This document shows, piece after piece, positions 1 to 12,671 of a stretch of DNA of 64,000 bases. The position numbers and the translations under genes were made by a program. The first letter of the stretch is position 1. The number at the start of each line of letters is the position of its first letter. The notes under the pieces were generated by a model, which was not told where the DNA came from, did not search any database, and saw only the letters and a list, made by a program, of their open reading frames with translations. This DNA comes from Membranipora membranacea (Eukaryota; Bryozoa; Gymnolaemata; Cheilostomatida; Membraniporidae): NCBI GenBank assembly GCA_914767715.1, contig OU612067.1, positions 16,931,001-16,995,000 on the forward strand, read 5' to 3'.

Positions 1-432
1 TTAGAAACATCAAACCCCAGATAAGAATAGATAGGACATCACAAGGGGATTTAACTGGGGGATTTAACTGGGCTGTTATATAGATATTTGATTGGCCAAA
101 AGGTTATATTTCAATAAAGTATATATAGTTATATATAAATGTTTATATATAATAAAGTCATAAATAAAATATCTAGAAATAATGTACATTAAGTAAGTCA
201 GTATAGAGGCATCGATGTGCCATGCTAACAATTGACCAGCAGATTGTGTAAAAATGTCAAGTCATGCGTTCCGGGTTTCGGTCACCTGTACTCTTTCTTG
301 CTAATCAATTCTCAGACATCAGACGAAAGGGTCAAGCTACTTACTATAATATCATAAAATAGCAATAATATATCCTAGTGCTTATAGTGGACACAGGAGC
401 CTGCTGTATTCTTATTGACTAAAAAACGCAAC
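1..432 (+). other. 5' flank of the first GST gene
   Basis: No coding sequence is visible. The segment resembles the flank of the third GST gene: positions 1-50 match about 8345-8400, and 260-350 match about 8905-9000. The duplicated unit therefore includes upstream sequence, and regulatory elements may have been copied with the gene. I could not define a TATA box or start site. Confidence 0.5.
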
Positions 433-2904
433 ATGGCAACTCCATATCAAAAAAAGGTAAATATGGACAGGCTACTGTGTTTCAACGTCAGAGCACGTGG
501 GGAGGCGATACGGATGTTGTATGTTGTGGCAGGCAAAGAGTATGAGAATATAATCGTAGCATCGGGGCAATTTGATAAAATCAAACCAGGTTAGTACAAC
601 ACAAGAACTTGTCTCGTAGGTTGGCTGCGGCCATTGTTGTTCTTTGACATGTGATTTGAAACTCAGCTTCAATATTTTTCTTTGCTGTTGCTACTCTGTT
701 ATCAATCCCAGCATGTCTAGTGAGTAGGTGGTTTCTCAGTTGGTTAGTGCGCCTGACCTATAACACGTAAGTGTTGGAGGTCATAGATCATGAGGTCTTG
801 GGTCATGGGAGGTCACTTGGCTTACCTAAATATATCCAAAAGTTGTTCCATGTTAACTCCATAGTTATGTGAGGGATTAACTCATTGACGGCTATATTTA
901 ACAGCTTTTACCACAAATATTGCTTGCTGTCACCTTCATTTTTGGCCAATTTTGGTCTTTACTATCATCAACCAAATCACATGTGACCTAGATAGATTGT
1001 CACATTTGATCAACTCATAATCCCATAGTGATTGTCTACATTTACAGAATTCCCGTTTGGTCAGGCTCCAACTTTAGAGACAGAAGACGGCTCACTGTGT
1101 ATGAGTAACACCATAGCCAGATATGTAGGGAGGAAACTTGGTGAGTAGCACACAATGTAGTGTTGCAGTCTCACTTTATACTCATATCACTAAAAAAATT
1201 TAGCGATCGAAACCAATGAAACCTTTGATACTATCGATAGCGCAAACAATTGCTTTACAATCATCGGCAGAGCAGATGCAACGCAAAAGAAACGATGAAG
1301 CTTGCCACCCTTCCATGCAGAGAACGCTGAAATAACTACAATTATATACATCCTCCATCATTATCTCAATAGCCTAACTAGAAGTCTATCTGTTGAAGCT
1401 AGTGGCAGAATCAGACGTTGGAATGCCACAGCCCTGACAATGTCAATCACGAAGCTGTAAACCCAAACCCTTCCAAATGTTTGCAACAATTATTCCTTTG
1501 ATGTTCCGCAATGACTTGTTGCAGTGAATATTATGTTTTGATCTTTATTCTGACAGGTATGGTTGGTTCGTCCAATTGGGAGGAGAGTCTACATGACTTA
1601 GTGGTGGAGTGTTCCCAGGTTGTTATTAATATGTTTGCCATACCAGGTATCTACAAGTGGTTGAAGTTCAAAACAATACCAGAACCCTCAGACAGGGATG
1701 AACAGCTGGAAAATGCCAAACAGAAATGGATAAAAACTCTTAACTACATCCAGTCCATTGCTGAGTTGCGTGGAAAAAAATGGATTGTTGGAGATGAGGT
1801 TTGTTGTAGTTTAACATGTCATCTCTCAATCAACACTTATAATTCCTATCATAATTGTCTGTGTAGGACTTTATTTGTGTCACAGCCTGCAACTGTCATC
1901 TCAGATCCAAGAAAAAAATGTATGTTGGTTGCACCCACAACAAGTGCCTTTCGAGGGCCTTAACAGTTTGCAGTACAGAGTGCAACAACCCCATGTGCCC
2001 CTCTCTGATTCATAATTATAAATATTAATATTATTAATCAATTATTAATTATTAGTATTATTAATTAATATTATCAATATTATAATTTATAAATTACAAA
2101 TAAATTATAAAATTTTAAATTTTAAATTTTTAAATTATAATTTATAATCTATAATTTATAAACAGACAGTTTGCTGAGCTCTGATTCAGGCCTCAATTCG
2201 GAGTTGTCCTCTCTCCAGTTTGGTACTTTTAACCAACGCCGCATAGGAAAAACGTGCTGAAAAGAGGGCTATCTTGACAGACGCTTATAATAGGATAAAA
2301 ATTTATTTTGATTCAGAATCTGCAGCATTGAAAACTCATATGGACATAGTTTGGGAAAAAATTTTAGTATTTGGATAGTCAATTATAGCATTTTCTACCT
2401 GTTTTGCAGACAATTTGGCAGAATTTTTCATGAGTTTCGTCACAAAATATAGATTTATCAACATTATCAAGCCTCCAATGATTTGGAAACCCTGTCTCAC
2501 AGGATTTTCAATGGTGCAGACACTGAATCAAAACTCATTTTTGTCCTAGCATAAGCGGTTTTCAAGATAACCCTCTTTCAGCAGGTTTTTCCTATGCGGC
2601 GTGGGTTAAGAGTACCAAACTGGAGAGAGGACAACTCCGAATTGAGGCATAAATAAGAGCTCAGAAAACTGTCTTTTATACTGCCACTACTTTATAATTT
2701 ACAATGTAACATGTGTGTAATATTACTGTACATTTGCTACAGATTGGCCTTGCGGATATATGGTTGTGGTGTGCCATGGATTTTACTAAGGTTGGATGCC
2801 CTGATGTTATGAGTCTAACACCATGGGCAAAAGAGTTTTCTGCAAAGTTCGAAGCTGTTCCAAGAGTTATGATACACTTGGAGAATAGACCTCAAACAGT
2901 TTGA
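433..2904 (+). CDS. Sigma-type glutathione S-transferase, copy 1, catalytic Tyr replaced by Cys
   Basis: Four exons: 433-589, 1048-1140, 1557-1798 and 2743-2904, with GT/AG borders and phases 1, 1 and 0, giving 217 residues. The thioredoxin-like N-terminal domain has the RARGEAIRMLY segment and a SNTIARYVGRKL segment, where sigma enzymes bind glutathione. The all-helical C-terminal domain includes EQLENAKQKWIKTLNYIQSI and ends near SRFE/ENRPQTV-type residues. The family conjugates or isomerises substrates with glutathione in the cytosol. The tyrosine that activates glutathione in sigma enzymes (LLYFN in copies 2 and 3) is Cys here (LLCFN, codon TGT), so chemistry may be altered or lost; the frame is otherwise intact. 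Translation could also begin at the internal Met 11, which aligns with the start of copy 3. Intron 3 carries a MITE. Class assignment is by motif resemblance only. Confidence 0.88.
724..820 (+). repeat. tRNA-derived SINE-like fragment
   Basis: An A-box-like CTCAGTTGGTTAGTGCGC is followed by a weak B-box-like stretch. The ends do not pair as a tRNA acceptor stem, so this is not a tRNA gene. It lies in intron 1 of the first GST gene. Confidence 0.4.
1996..2164. repeat. AT-only low-complexity tract
   Basis: About 170 bp made almost entirely of A and T (TAAT, TTTAAA, TATAAT strings) in intron 3 of GST copy 1, directly beside the MITE at 2165-2673. It is a plausible insertion target. Confidence 0.7.
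2165..2673. mobile_element. Long-TIR fold-back MITE, copy A
   Basis: The two halves are inverted copies of each other. Each starts from the end with GACAGTTT, then GAGCTCT, a GGAGTTGTCCTCTCTCCAG block and a GCCGCATAGGAAAAAC block; arms of about 200 bp can be followed. A second copy lies at 22402-23150. No clear target-site duplication is visible here. No transposase is present, so the element is non-autonomous. Confidence 0.8.
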
Positions 2905-4290
2905 TAACTTTGTTGAAAATGACTGACTATTGAGAGATTCGCCTTGATGTTGTACAATTTGTAATTTGGCGCAGTTGGAACGTGTTAAATCCAATATGTG
3001 CATTTATGTATTAAAGATATTTTGAGTTAATCCATCTTGCATTTGGTCAGAACACAGCGACGATAATTTCAATACAATGTGATATAATGGCACAACTGGT
3101 TCATTCTGTCATCCATTTTTCATTCTTCTATAAACCTGCTGAGTAAAGATTCCATCTACGACTAAATCGACTATTGAGAGTTTCGTAGTGCTGTACAGAT
3201 AATTTAATTAAAAATTACCGAATATTGAGTGTGGAGCACAAGGTGCATATTATATATATATATATGTATGATATTATTATTATATGTGGTATTGTTGAAG
3301 TTGAAGTTCACAAGATATTTATTTGATTTGAAACTTCAATGATCAAATATGCGTTGAATTAAATATGGTGCTAAAATTGATGCCTCTAAAAAACATGCTG
3401 TCAATGAACTATCTATCAATTAAAGCAAACAAATGGAATGTCACTAACTTTAACAAGTAACCCAGGCAGAGTTTGAGCATTTAAACTATGGTGACAGTCA
3501 AATTAAGTTATTATTACTTTAATTAATTCTGATAATTGCCATTATCAACTTAGATCCTAATTCCTGTATAGGGTTATTTTGTGAACTTCTTTGAGAGTAT
3601 CCCATAATGCAGTTTTCTGGATTTCCCAGCATGATCGGGTCAATACAGTACAAACTAGAAGGAAGATCCGCAAGTTCTACTGCTGGCATCATCTTTCAAC
3701 CATATTTCTTGAAAAGCTGTACTCAACAATAGAGTAGAAATCCATTATCAAATGTTGTGTGGGTCACAGACAAAATTGTGAACAAACCCTGACAATGTAC
3801 TGTAGTTTAGAGCAAATATAAATGGGATTAGCGATAAATACTAAGACCAAAGATACTAAAGACTAACTCAAGAGTTCATTGTCCTCACAATTATCTTTAT
3901 CAGCACGCTGTACAACTCAATCTAAATTGATGAAAGGCCCTAATTATTGACCTTCTAAAAGTTCAGGCACTGCTAGTTGTGCTTCATCTGTTTATCGTGT
4001 TGACCTCAAAACTTGCAATACAATGCAAGGTTTTTTATAGCCTGCAGAATGATGAAAAGCTAATTCACACTCTTTCAATCAATCTCACCTTGTCAAACAA
4101 TCGGGCCTTGGGCGTGTTTGCTCTTAAACATGTAGCAGTATTAAGTATAATCGCATACCACAGGACCTCACAGTCTCACCGCATCCTGATAAATTATCTC
4201 AATTGACGGAATTTTTACAAAGCAAAGCAAGGTGAAAAGCAGGTAACAACATAGATATAGTCATTTCCCAATATTTTGAAAGAATACAAA
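2905..4290. other. Spacer between GST copies 1 and 2
   Basis: No gene is seen. It holds the copy 1 3' untranslated region (an ATTAAA at about 3009 is a possible poly(A) signal), the duplicated distal block near 3060-3170, and a short TA repeat near 3251-3265. Confidence 0.5.
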
Positions 4291-6144
4291 ATGACTGAGC
4301 CACAAACTGTTAAACAGGATAAGCTACTTTATTTCAATGCCAGGGCACGCGGGGAGGCCATACGGATGCTGTATGTCCTGGCGGGCAAGGAGTATGACAA
4401 TACAATCATCCCTGCTGACACTTTCGATAAAACCAAACCGGGTGAGTAATACTGGTGTCTCATGACTTTTCAGGAAGGGATGGTGAAGGGTCAGTTGCAT
4501 TCATAGTATTTCAATTCATATTTATCAGGAAATTTGGTACAAAATCCTTCTGGTTGCTTTGCTTTGCTCTTACGGGACCTTCGTGTACTGAACTCAACTT
4601 AGGAATGCAATGGAAGAAATAATGCACAGTCAAATCAACAAGGAGTTAGCTCAGTTAGCTGAAGGCTACCGACTACTGGGCTCAATTCTCGACGCCCCAG
4701 ATGTGCTCCGACCTGCCTGCAATCTGTGAGCAACTTTTCATCGGATACAGTGGCCGCGCCCTTAAGGCACTGTTATTCCTCAGTCTTCGTACAGAGACAG
4801 ACTTGCGATTTTAACTCCACTAACCCCTACCTAACTTTTACTTCTTATTTACACAGAATTTCCGCTTGGTCAGGTTCCGGTTCTAGAGACTGAAGACGGT
4901 ACACTGTGTTTGAGTAACACTATAGCCAGATATGTTGGGAGAAAACTTGGTGAGTTTTATTTGAAGTGCGTAAGGTATTGACTATCAATCTGGTGTAATT
5001 TTGATATCAAACAAAGATTTTATATGGTAATGGAATGCGAGTAAATCTCACTTCCAACCAATTAGCCCTCAGTTTTCCGCTAAGCCAGTTTTTCTGCAGA
5101 ACTGGGCCATAATATATCTTGATGGCTTTGTCTAGCGGAGTCCCATATTGTACCTTGATTTTTACCTGCACATGATTGGCTATGGCATCAGTTTTATCAT
5201 ATCTGGTTTTGAACAAGATATGAAAGCTTGTGTTATGAATATATTGGTTACAGGTATGGTTGGCTCGAGCCAGTGGGAAGAGGCTCTCCATGATCTAGTG
5301 GTTGAGTGTATCCAAGACGTGGTGAATGTGTACTCCACTCCTCCCGCTATCTACAAATATCTTGTCTTCAAGTCAATCCCTGTTCCTGAAGAAAAAGACG
5401 AACAGCTGGAAAATTTCAAACGAGTCTGGATCAAAGCTCTAAAGTACATGCAGGCCATAGCAGAGAAACGTGGAAATAAGTTCATCATCGGGGATGAGGT
5501 TCGTTATAGTTTACTGTGCTGAGAAAGCTGGTAGTGGCATTTCATTATCAAACACTTTGGGTGGGGAAAGTGGTTGATAATGAAATGCCACAACCTGGTT
5601 ATCCCGGCCCTAGTCTAAGTGCTCAGACTCCAAGGCGCAGGGAGTTACTTGCGCAAGTAACTCCCTGCGCCTTGGAGTCTGAGCACTTAGACTATCCCGG
5701 CCCAGTTTGAGCGCTTAGACTTAGACTTGTCATGCAGACACCGGTTTTGGTTTTATTTGTCAGTTTGTTTACCCCAAAAACAAAAAAAGTAGACGCATGA
5801 CAAGGCAAGCTTAAACTAGGTTTGCTACTGTTCATTTCAGATAGATTTATACGTACAACAATGATCAAATAGTGGTTATAGTGTAACACTCTAGATTTAT
5901 AAAACGTCAATCATATTCAATCTGCCTATCATGTACTTTGCTGTCAGAAATTGACAGCTATTTTTTCGTGTTGCTACAGATCGGATTAGCAGAGATTTGG
6001 TTGTGGTGTGCCATGGATTTTACTAAAGACGGATGCCCTGATGTTATGAGTCTTACGCCTTGGACCAAAGAGTTTACAGAAAGATTTGAAGCTGACCCAC
6101 GTGTGAAGAAACACCTAGAGAGTAGGCCTCAAACAGAAGTCTGA
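4291..6144 (+). CDS. Sigma-type glutathione S-transferase, copy 2
   Basis: Exons 4291-4441, 4857-4949, 5254-5498 and 5980-6144 give 217 residues, with the same intron positions and phases (1, 1, 0) as the neighbouring copies. The catalytic-Tyr context LLYFNARARGEAIR is intact, followed by PVLETEDGTLCLSNTIARYV, the glutathione-binding segment, and a helical C-terminal domain with EQLENFKRVWIKALKYMQAI. It should be a soluble dimeric glutathione transferase or isomerase; the substrate cannot be predicted. It is the most diverged of the three, with an extra codon in exon 3 (STPPAIYKYL versus AIPGIYKWL). An AATAAA at 6211-6216 is a good poly(A) signal. Introns 1 and 3 contain a SINE-like piece and two hairpins. 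Confidence 0.92.
4638..4790 (+). repeat. tRNA-derived SINE-like fragment
   Basis: An A-box-like GTTAGCTCAGTTAGCTGAAG is followed by a B-box-like GGCTCAATTCTC, then a non-tRNA body. It lies in intron 1 of GST copy 2. The family is not identified. Confidence 0.35.
5534..5591. repeat. Hairpin with 18-bp perfect arms
   Basis: The left arm 5534-5551 (GTGGCATTTCATTATCAA) is the exact reverse complement of 5574-5591. Related sequence occurs as an inverted pair at about 14150-14255, which suggests a small fold-back family. Confidence 0.8.
5612..5693. repeat. 82-bp perfect palindrome
   Basis: Positions 5612-5652 are the exact reverse complement of 5653-5693, with no spacer (centre TTGC|GCAA). It lies in intron 3 of GST copy 2, 20 bp after another hairpin. 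Such sequences are prone to deletion, so an intact copy is either recent or an assembly artefact. Confidence 0.9.
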
Positions 6145-9078
6145 GGAAAGAAACTTTATTAAAATGAATAATTGTATTAAAACAAATCATTATGTTTCTT
6201 GCCCTTCCAGAATAAACAAAAATGATTTAAATCAATGTCGAGCCATTTTCGCCAGCATCCACTGTGATGCCACCCATTTTAATTCCATTCTCCAGTTCTC
6301 TATGTTATTTCCCCAATAGTAGATGGGGAGTGACTTGTGAATTCAGGCAAATCAAGTGTGATCTGATGATTTTCAGGATATTTCAAGGAGATGCGGCCAA
6401 TGAAAGCAAAACGATAATCCCTGGTGTATCCCAGGTTCAAGTTGCATTATGGGAATTTTCTGTGACGATTTTGTATAGCAGATAAATAGGTTCGGTAAGA
6501 TATTTTCTCCAAGTATAATTTATCAGTTATCATTGTTTCTGCTGCGATTCCTGGTGGAAACTATTTGGTAGTTGATGACTATGATTTCTCTTTGCCTGGT
6601 TTTTTTTTACATCTAATGATTACAGCAGTCAATAGTTTGTATTAAAAAATATGAACAAATTGTTGGGGGTTGACTGTTATGATACCACAATTGTGTCAGT
6701 GTAGATCATTTCAACGTAAAGAGATATAACAATGCAATTGGGCTGCTTCATTCTGTCATTCTTTGCGTTCTATAAATCTGCTGAGTGAAGATTCTATCAT
6801 TGGCAGAATTATTGTGCAATCTGGTGCCTGTACTTTTTGTTTCGACCTAGTTAACCAAAATTTGATGATAATATTAATGTGGCATCATTGGTATGCATAA
6901 AAAAGTGGATAATGACGATGGATGAGCAAAATATTCAGTGCTACATAGTTGACTACTCATGTCTTATATTGCCCTAACATAGGTTGCGTAACCATAACTT
7001 GGCTTGATAGTCTGGTGCCCTGTCTTGTCACTTCCATTTACGATTTTGGATGGATAGGGTTTGACAGTTGTTTCTGATAATTTCTAGTATTGTTGCACCT
7101 CACACTTAGTTGCACAATAGGCCGCTAATTGCCAGAAATGCTGTTGGCAAAAGGGAAAGTGATCATAAAAATGATGATATGATTTTAAAAAACAAAACTC
7201 TGAAAGAACATGTCATAATTAGTGGCTCTACAAGTTTTCATGAGACTGCTGCCATAAATAGCCGATATGTGGCCAACAACAATTGCGAGACCCCCTTAAT
7301 CACTTGCATATACCCATCATTAAATCAAAAGCACATTTCAAATTCTGCTGGCGCTTGAAAACTGGCTTCGGATGTTCTAAGAGATCTGATTTTTTCATGG
7401 TGACCTTGTATTGACCCTCCCATCGCATAAAACCAGTTTAAAATGCTATGAGTGTGTCGCATTTCAAATGGTACGTGTTTTTAAGTTTTCATCATTTTAT
7501 TATTAATAAAATAGTTTTTATAAGTTGTATAGCGTGTAAAGCAAAAATTAACTCCTTCTAATATCATCAAAAAAGTGCTGAAAAGAATATTTTTGGTAAT
7601 CGATAGTGTCAATAAAAAACCATCATAAAAAAATCAGAACTCTAAAAACGTCCGAGGACAGTTTTCGAGGGAGCAGAAAAACTGGAATAGCAGTTTTGTA
7701 CTAATAACGGTTATATTCAGGCGATACAAGGGGGTATTGAAAGTTGAAACCGTTGTTGGCCACATCTCGGTTATTTATGACAGCAGTCACATGAAAACTT
7801 GTAGATCCACCAGTTATGACATATTCCTTGGATGTTTGAGACCATATCATTAATTTTTGATAATGCACTTTCCCTTTTGCCGGCAGCGTTTTTGGCAATA
7901 ACTTACACCATTGTTATCAGCATGAAAAACTCTACTAGAAACAACTGTCAAACCCTATCCATCCAAAATGGTAAATGAAGTTGCATTTCAAGCCACATGT
8001 TGCATAGGCTGCCACTGGACTTTGAGGGGAGAATGGGTTTATCATTGAATTAATGACCTACAGCTGATGGAATATCTGTTGCACTTGAGTTTGTTTGGTT
8101 ATATATAATATCATGATTCAAGCGTCGACATGTCGAGTTACTTTAAAAAAAGAGTCATCAGTTTGCCATGAAATGTGGTCAACCTCCAACCAGAAACTTA
8201 GGCATAATTATGGCATTATCATGATCTTCCTAGGACCTAGACGCTTATGTAACCTTTTGGGTTTGTAGGCACTCAAGTCAGTGTTGCAACTTTCTGGTTA
8301 GCAGGATTATAAAGTTAACTTCTTTTATTGAATTTAGGATGAATGGCTTTAGAAAAGTCAACCCCCAGATTGGATAAGATAGGTTATCACCAACAAAACG
8401 GATATAAGGTTAGTGTCTAAATATTTGTCGCAAACTGAAAATAAAATTAAAAAAGAGATTAAAAAGTGCATAAAATAGTTGTAGGCATACTGTTTAACAA
8501 GAAATGAAATTTGATAAAATCTGTCCTCATAGTCTTGGAATTTCCTGAACGCAACAAAAATACCTATTTATATTATATTTATCACAGTTTGATCTCAAAG
8601 TGCGACTGTTATAACAAATAATAATAACATTTATTTATATCAAGGAGTACTGATATAAATTAGTATTACCAAGATAGGGACTTAGAGATTCGAATGATAA
8701 GATAAGATAAGAATTTATTGAAACCGTCGCAGAAATCAGGGGTTTATAATGGAGTAGTTTAAAATTAAATTAAAAGTAAATTGTCAAGAAGTTACATCAA
8801 CAATATAATGAGGTGACATGTAGATATAATGTACAGCAGTATGGAAAATGTTATGGTGATTGATGTCATTGCTAGTCGCCATGACATCAATTGATTAAAA
8901 ACCGGTCAAGTCATGCATCGTGGTTCCGTAGTTGATCAATTGTCTTGTCAGACTTAAAAGGTTAAGCAAGGAGTCCTTCAGTCAAGCTATTTTTGATAAC
9001 ATGACATACGTCATTGTGCTGAGATTGAACACAAGAGTTGGTTGATACTCTGATCCACTGAAACACAAATCATCAGTT
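6145..9078. other. Spacer between GST copies 2 and 3
   Basis: No gene is recognised. It contains the copy 2 3' end, a distal block shared with the other GST units, a fold-back repeat at 7036-7985, and from about 8345 the upstream part of the third GST unit. Short reading frames on opposite strands at 7110-7358 and 7701-7898 read alike because they sit in the two arms of the fold-back. Confidence 0.5.
7036..7985. repeat. Fold-back repeat of about 950 bp with diverged arms
   Basis: About 7036-7330 is inversely repeated at about 7690-7985. Matching landmarks are GGATGGATAGGGTTTGACAG near the outer ends, an AAAGGGAAAGTG block and a GTGGCCAACAAC block. The arms are visibly diverged and the roughly 360-bp centre is unpaired. 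It is probably an old non-autonomous DNA element; the ends were not resolved. Confidence 0.65.
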
Positions 9079-10952
9079 ATGGACAAGTTGTTGTATTTCA
9101 ACATCAGAGCACGCGGGGAGGCGATACGAATGCTGTATGTTGTGGCAGGCAAGGAGTATGAGAATGCAATCATCCCTGTAGGCCCTTCTGGGTCGTTTGT
9201 TGAATACACACCAGGTTAGTACACATAGGTTAAGCTGTACCCTAGATCAAGTTTGATCCATTTGCTTGCATTCGGAAATGCTCCTCATCCACTCAAGGAG
9301 TGACCAGTGGGGGGAAGCAACTCCGAATTATATGTGAGTTGAAGCAGAAATCTCATGTTTTTCTTTGCTATCGGTATTCAATTCACAACCAATGTCTCGA
9401 CTCAAGAGAGTGTGAGGACCTGACAACCGCAAGAGCAGAGGTTGTAGTTGATTGCATAACGCCACAACCATGGTAGGCAGATTTGATTCTACGGTTCCAA
9501 AATAATTAAAAAAAATTCCCAGAAATGTCCATGATAGTGCTACGATTCTGTGAGGGAATGATACCTCACAGTAGCCATATACAACTTCATGCTCGTACCT
9601 AGAAAATTGCTAGGTATTATTCTGTATCATCATTTTTTACTGTCATCAACCGATTTACACAAACCCTGAAGATAGCTATTGCATTGGATCAGATCATAAC
9701 CGCAAAGTCTTTGTCTACATTTACAGATTTACCGTTAGGCCAGATACCTATTTTAGAGACAGGAGATGGTACACTGTGCATGAGTAATACCATAGCCAGA
9801 TATGTGGGGAGAAAACTTGGTGAGTTCGCAGTGCATTGTAGCAATCTAAGATTGTGTTAATATCAGCGAAGAATTTCCGCGATTAAGTTTCTGGATATTA
9901 TATCGCAGCCTACAGTTAAATTTCATCGGTAAATACTAAAAATCTAAAAATCTAATGGTACTTCACCACCCTTCCCAGCAGAAGGAGCTGAAGGTGAACC
10001 AACAACAATTACCTTGATCCCTTATCAGAAAAGCATGACGAACTCTTACTGTCACAGCCATGAAGATAGGTTTATATGCTGAAACTGGTGGCAAATCACC
10101 AGAACATCACTGCATGGGAACTGTCAACAGCAACCCCTCTTATTATTTCCTAATTGCTTTGCAAATATTTGTTGCAGTGAATATTACACGCTACAAACTT
10201 TATTTTGACAGGTATGGTTGGCTCATCCCACTGGGAGGTAAGTCTCCATGATGTAGTGGTAGAGTGTTCCCAGGATGTGATGAACGTACTTGCTGTGCCA
10301 GGCATATACATGTGGTTGATTTTCAAAGCAGTACCAGAACCTGCAGACAAGGATGAACAGCTGGAGAACATCAAACAGAAATGGATCAAAACTCTGAACT
10401 ATATCCAGTCAATTGCAGAGAAACGTGGGAAAAAGTTTATCGTTGGAGACAAGGTTTGTTGTAGTTTAACATGTCGGATGGAGAAACCACAATCAACACC
10501 TGTAAAGCCTCTTGTCAGTGTCTAATCACGTACCATTTTATTTGATTCGGCTACTGTATTTGCGACTGCAACCGCGACTGTCCGCAACGTTAGATGATAA
10601 TATTGTAAGATCTGGTTACACTTCACTGTTGTGTTAATTACACAAAAGTACCTTTGCCCTTGGGAATGTCCTACCAAGGTGCAGTAAGGAAGACAACAAC
10701 CATGTTCATCGTGGATCCAATTCATGCCAGACCTATAAAAAATTAAACATAATATATCATATATTACATTACATTACTTCTCTGCAGATTGGACTAGCAG
10801 ATATATGGTTGTGGTGTGCCATGGATTTCTCTAAAAAAGGATGCCCAGACATTATGAGTCTAACACCATGGGCCAAGGAGTTTGCTGCAAAGTTTGAAGC
10901 CGATCAGAGAGTAAAGAAACACCTAGATAGTAGACCTCAATCTATAGCTTGA
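9079..10952 (+). CDS. Sigma-type glutathione S-transferase, copy 3
   Basis: Exons 9079-9214, 9727-9819, 10212-10453 and 10788-10952 encode 211 residues, shorter than its sisters because it starts directly at MDKLLYFNIRARGEAIRMLY. The Tyr of LLYFN is the expected catalytic residue. The glutathione-binding segment is PILETGDGTLCMSNTIARYV; the acidic residue present in copies 1 and 2 (ETED) is Gly here. The C-terminal domain is close to copy 1 (GKKFIVGDK before the last intron, then GLADIWLWCAMDF). The 3' flank is strongly similar to that of copy 1, so these two appear to be the most recent duplicates. Predicted cytosolic glutathione transferase; substrate unknown. Confidence 0.92.
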
Positions 10953-12671
10953 TACAAGATAGACAACTTTGTAGAAAATGACTGAATATTGAGAGATTTG
11001 CCTTGGTGCTGTACATTTTGTAGTTTTGCGCGGTTGGAATGTGATAAAAACAGATAGGTGTATCTATGTGTTGAAAATTGTTGATGGCTAATTAGCGTTG
11101 ATCAGAAAGCAAAAAGAGGTGAAAATAATTCCTACAATACCATAATTTTGCAAAATTTAAATCACATTCTTGGTAACACAAAGATATATATACATCTTGC
11201 ATCAAAGACATACTTGTTATACTGGTAGCAATCCACATATTTATGTACCATCTTTGGTTGAATGGAGGCATTAGGTATCAAAGGACCTAATGTAATGTAA
11301 TCTGGCTTATCATGTCCTTTACTAGTCTGAGCCCCCCAGACTTTTGCCCCTCGGCAGACGGTAATTTTTTTTACCAATATTATGCACTTCATACATTTTT
11401 TTATCCCATGTAATCATCTCTAGAGATAGGGTTTAAAATTAAACAAAGAAACATCATATTATGTGAAGCATATTCTCAAAGCTTTTCAGAGCTCAATCAG
11501 AACACCATTTACTTCAAGTGTTTCATATCAATTATTATATTCCATGGTGATTTCTATTGAAAAGCACTTGGTAGTTGATGATCGTTGTCAAGATACTAAA
11601 TTTTAACTATATCACAATCGATCCGTTGGTGACAATAATTACAATACAATATGTTACAATGACGCAACTGGTACATCCAGTCATCTATTTTGCATTCTTC
11701 CATGAATATGCTGAGTAAAGAGTCTATCATTGACTAAATAATAATAAGAATAATAATGTATTCCACTGTGCCTCGACTTTCTTTTCAACAAAAATAAATC
11801 GTAATGTCTTCCTTTTCCCGAAATGTGTTCTGTATTAATAAGGTGAAATGAAGATGGATGGGAAAAATAATCTATTCTACTAAGTTATTTTTTATGATGT
11901 CATGCAATGCATATCATCGCCAAAACTTGACATGAGGGATAGATTGGTTGTTCGTATCACATAGTCAGGCTATATCCTTAATATCTGTGGCCGAGTTCAT
12001 GGCCAGCAGCTCATAGAAAATCTGTTAAGTCATTCAGTGAATTCATAATATAACATCAAAGCGTCATCATAACTGTTATCCAATGATGTACTGCTGCGAT
12101 GGGCCTTTGAGCTATATTTGAATAAAAAAGCATGGTTGATGCCAGTTTGTTTTAGGCTAGAATTCCAGAATCTAATTGTTACATTTACTCATTATAATAC
12201 ACAACAAATATTTTTAGCATAATAGTGATAAATATGTATTGAATAATTTGTATAATAATCTGTGTATTTGGTCAATAAAACTCTCAATGCATACCTAGTC
12301 AGGCTGCAGTAAATAATATAGTATAGATTCCAGTCAGCAAGGCGCATTTCTTGTGGGAAAAATCAACCCTTAAATATCTTATTCGCCTCAGGCGTACCCC
12401 CACCTAAGATACAATTTGTAAGACAGTTATGATCATCAAGTGTAAAAATTAAACAGTTAGAGTTGGCTTGCAAAATGTAACATTCAATGATACCTCCGCC
12501 CATGACTCTTTAAATTAAAATTGCAAGTAATGCTTTAGTAGATGAGACTTATAGTGACGTACACAGTGACACAGTTCCATAGCGTCACACTGTTGCAGCA
12601 GGGAGGGTAGGTCTCCCACCCTTCCTGGTTGCAGTGTCACAGTGTCTTATATACCAGCGTGTGTGTGTGGT
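10953..12671. other. Spacer between GST copy 3 and PSMF1
   Basis: No gene is recognised. The first 100 bp match the flank after GST copy 1, and about 11630-11740 holds the distal block of the GST unit. The right part should contain the PSMF1 3' untranslated region on the minus strand. Confidence 0.45.

Larger units (their letters stand above)
1..12000 (+). repeat. Tandem segmental duplication carrying three GST genes
   Basis: Three units of roughly 4 to 5 kb each hold one four-exon GST gene in the same orientation. Similarity continues outside the coding exons. The 3' flanks after 2905 and after 10953 share a long stretch, and a distal block is recognisable after all three genes (about 3060-3170, 6700-6800 and 11630-11740). 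Copies 1 and 3 are closer to each other in exons and 3' flank than either is to copy 2. Unit edges are approximate. Confidence 0.75.
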
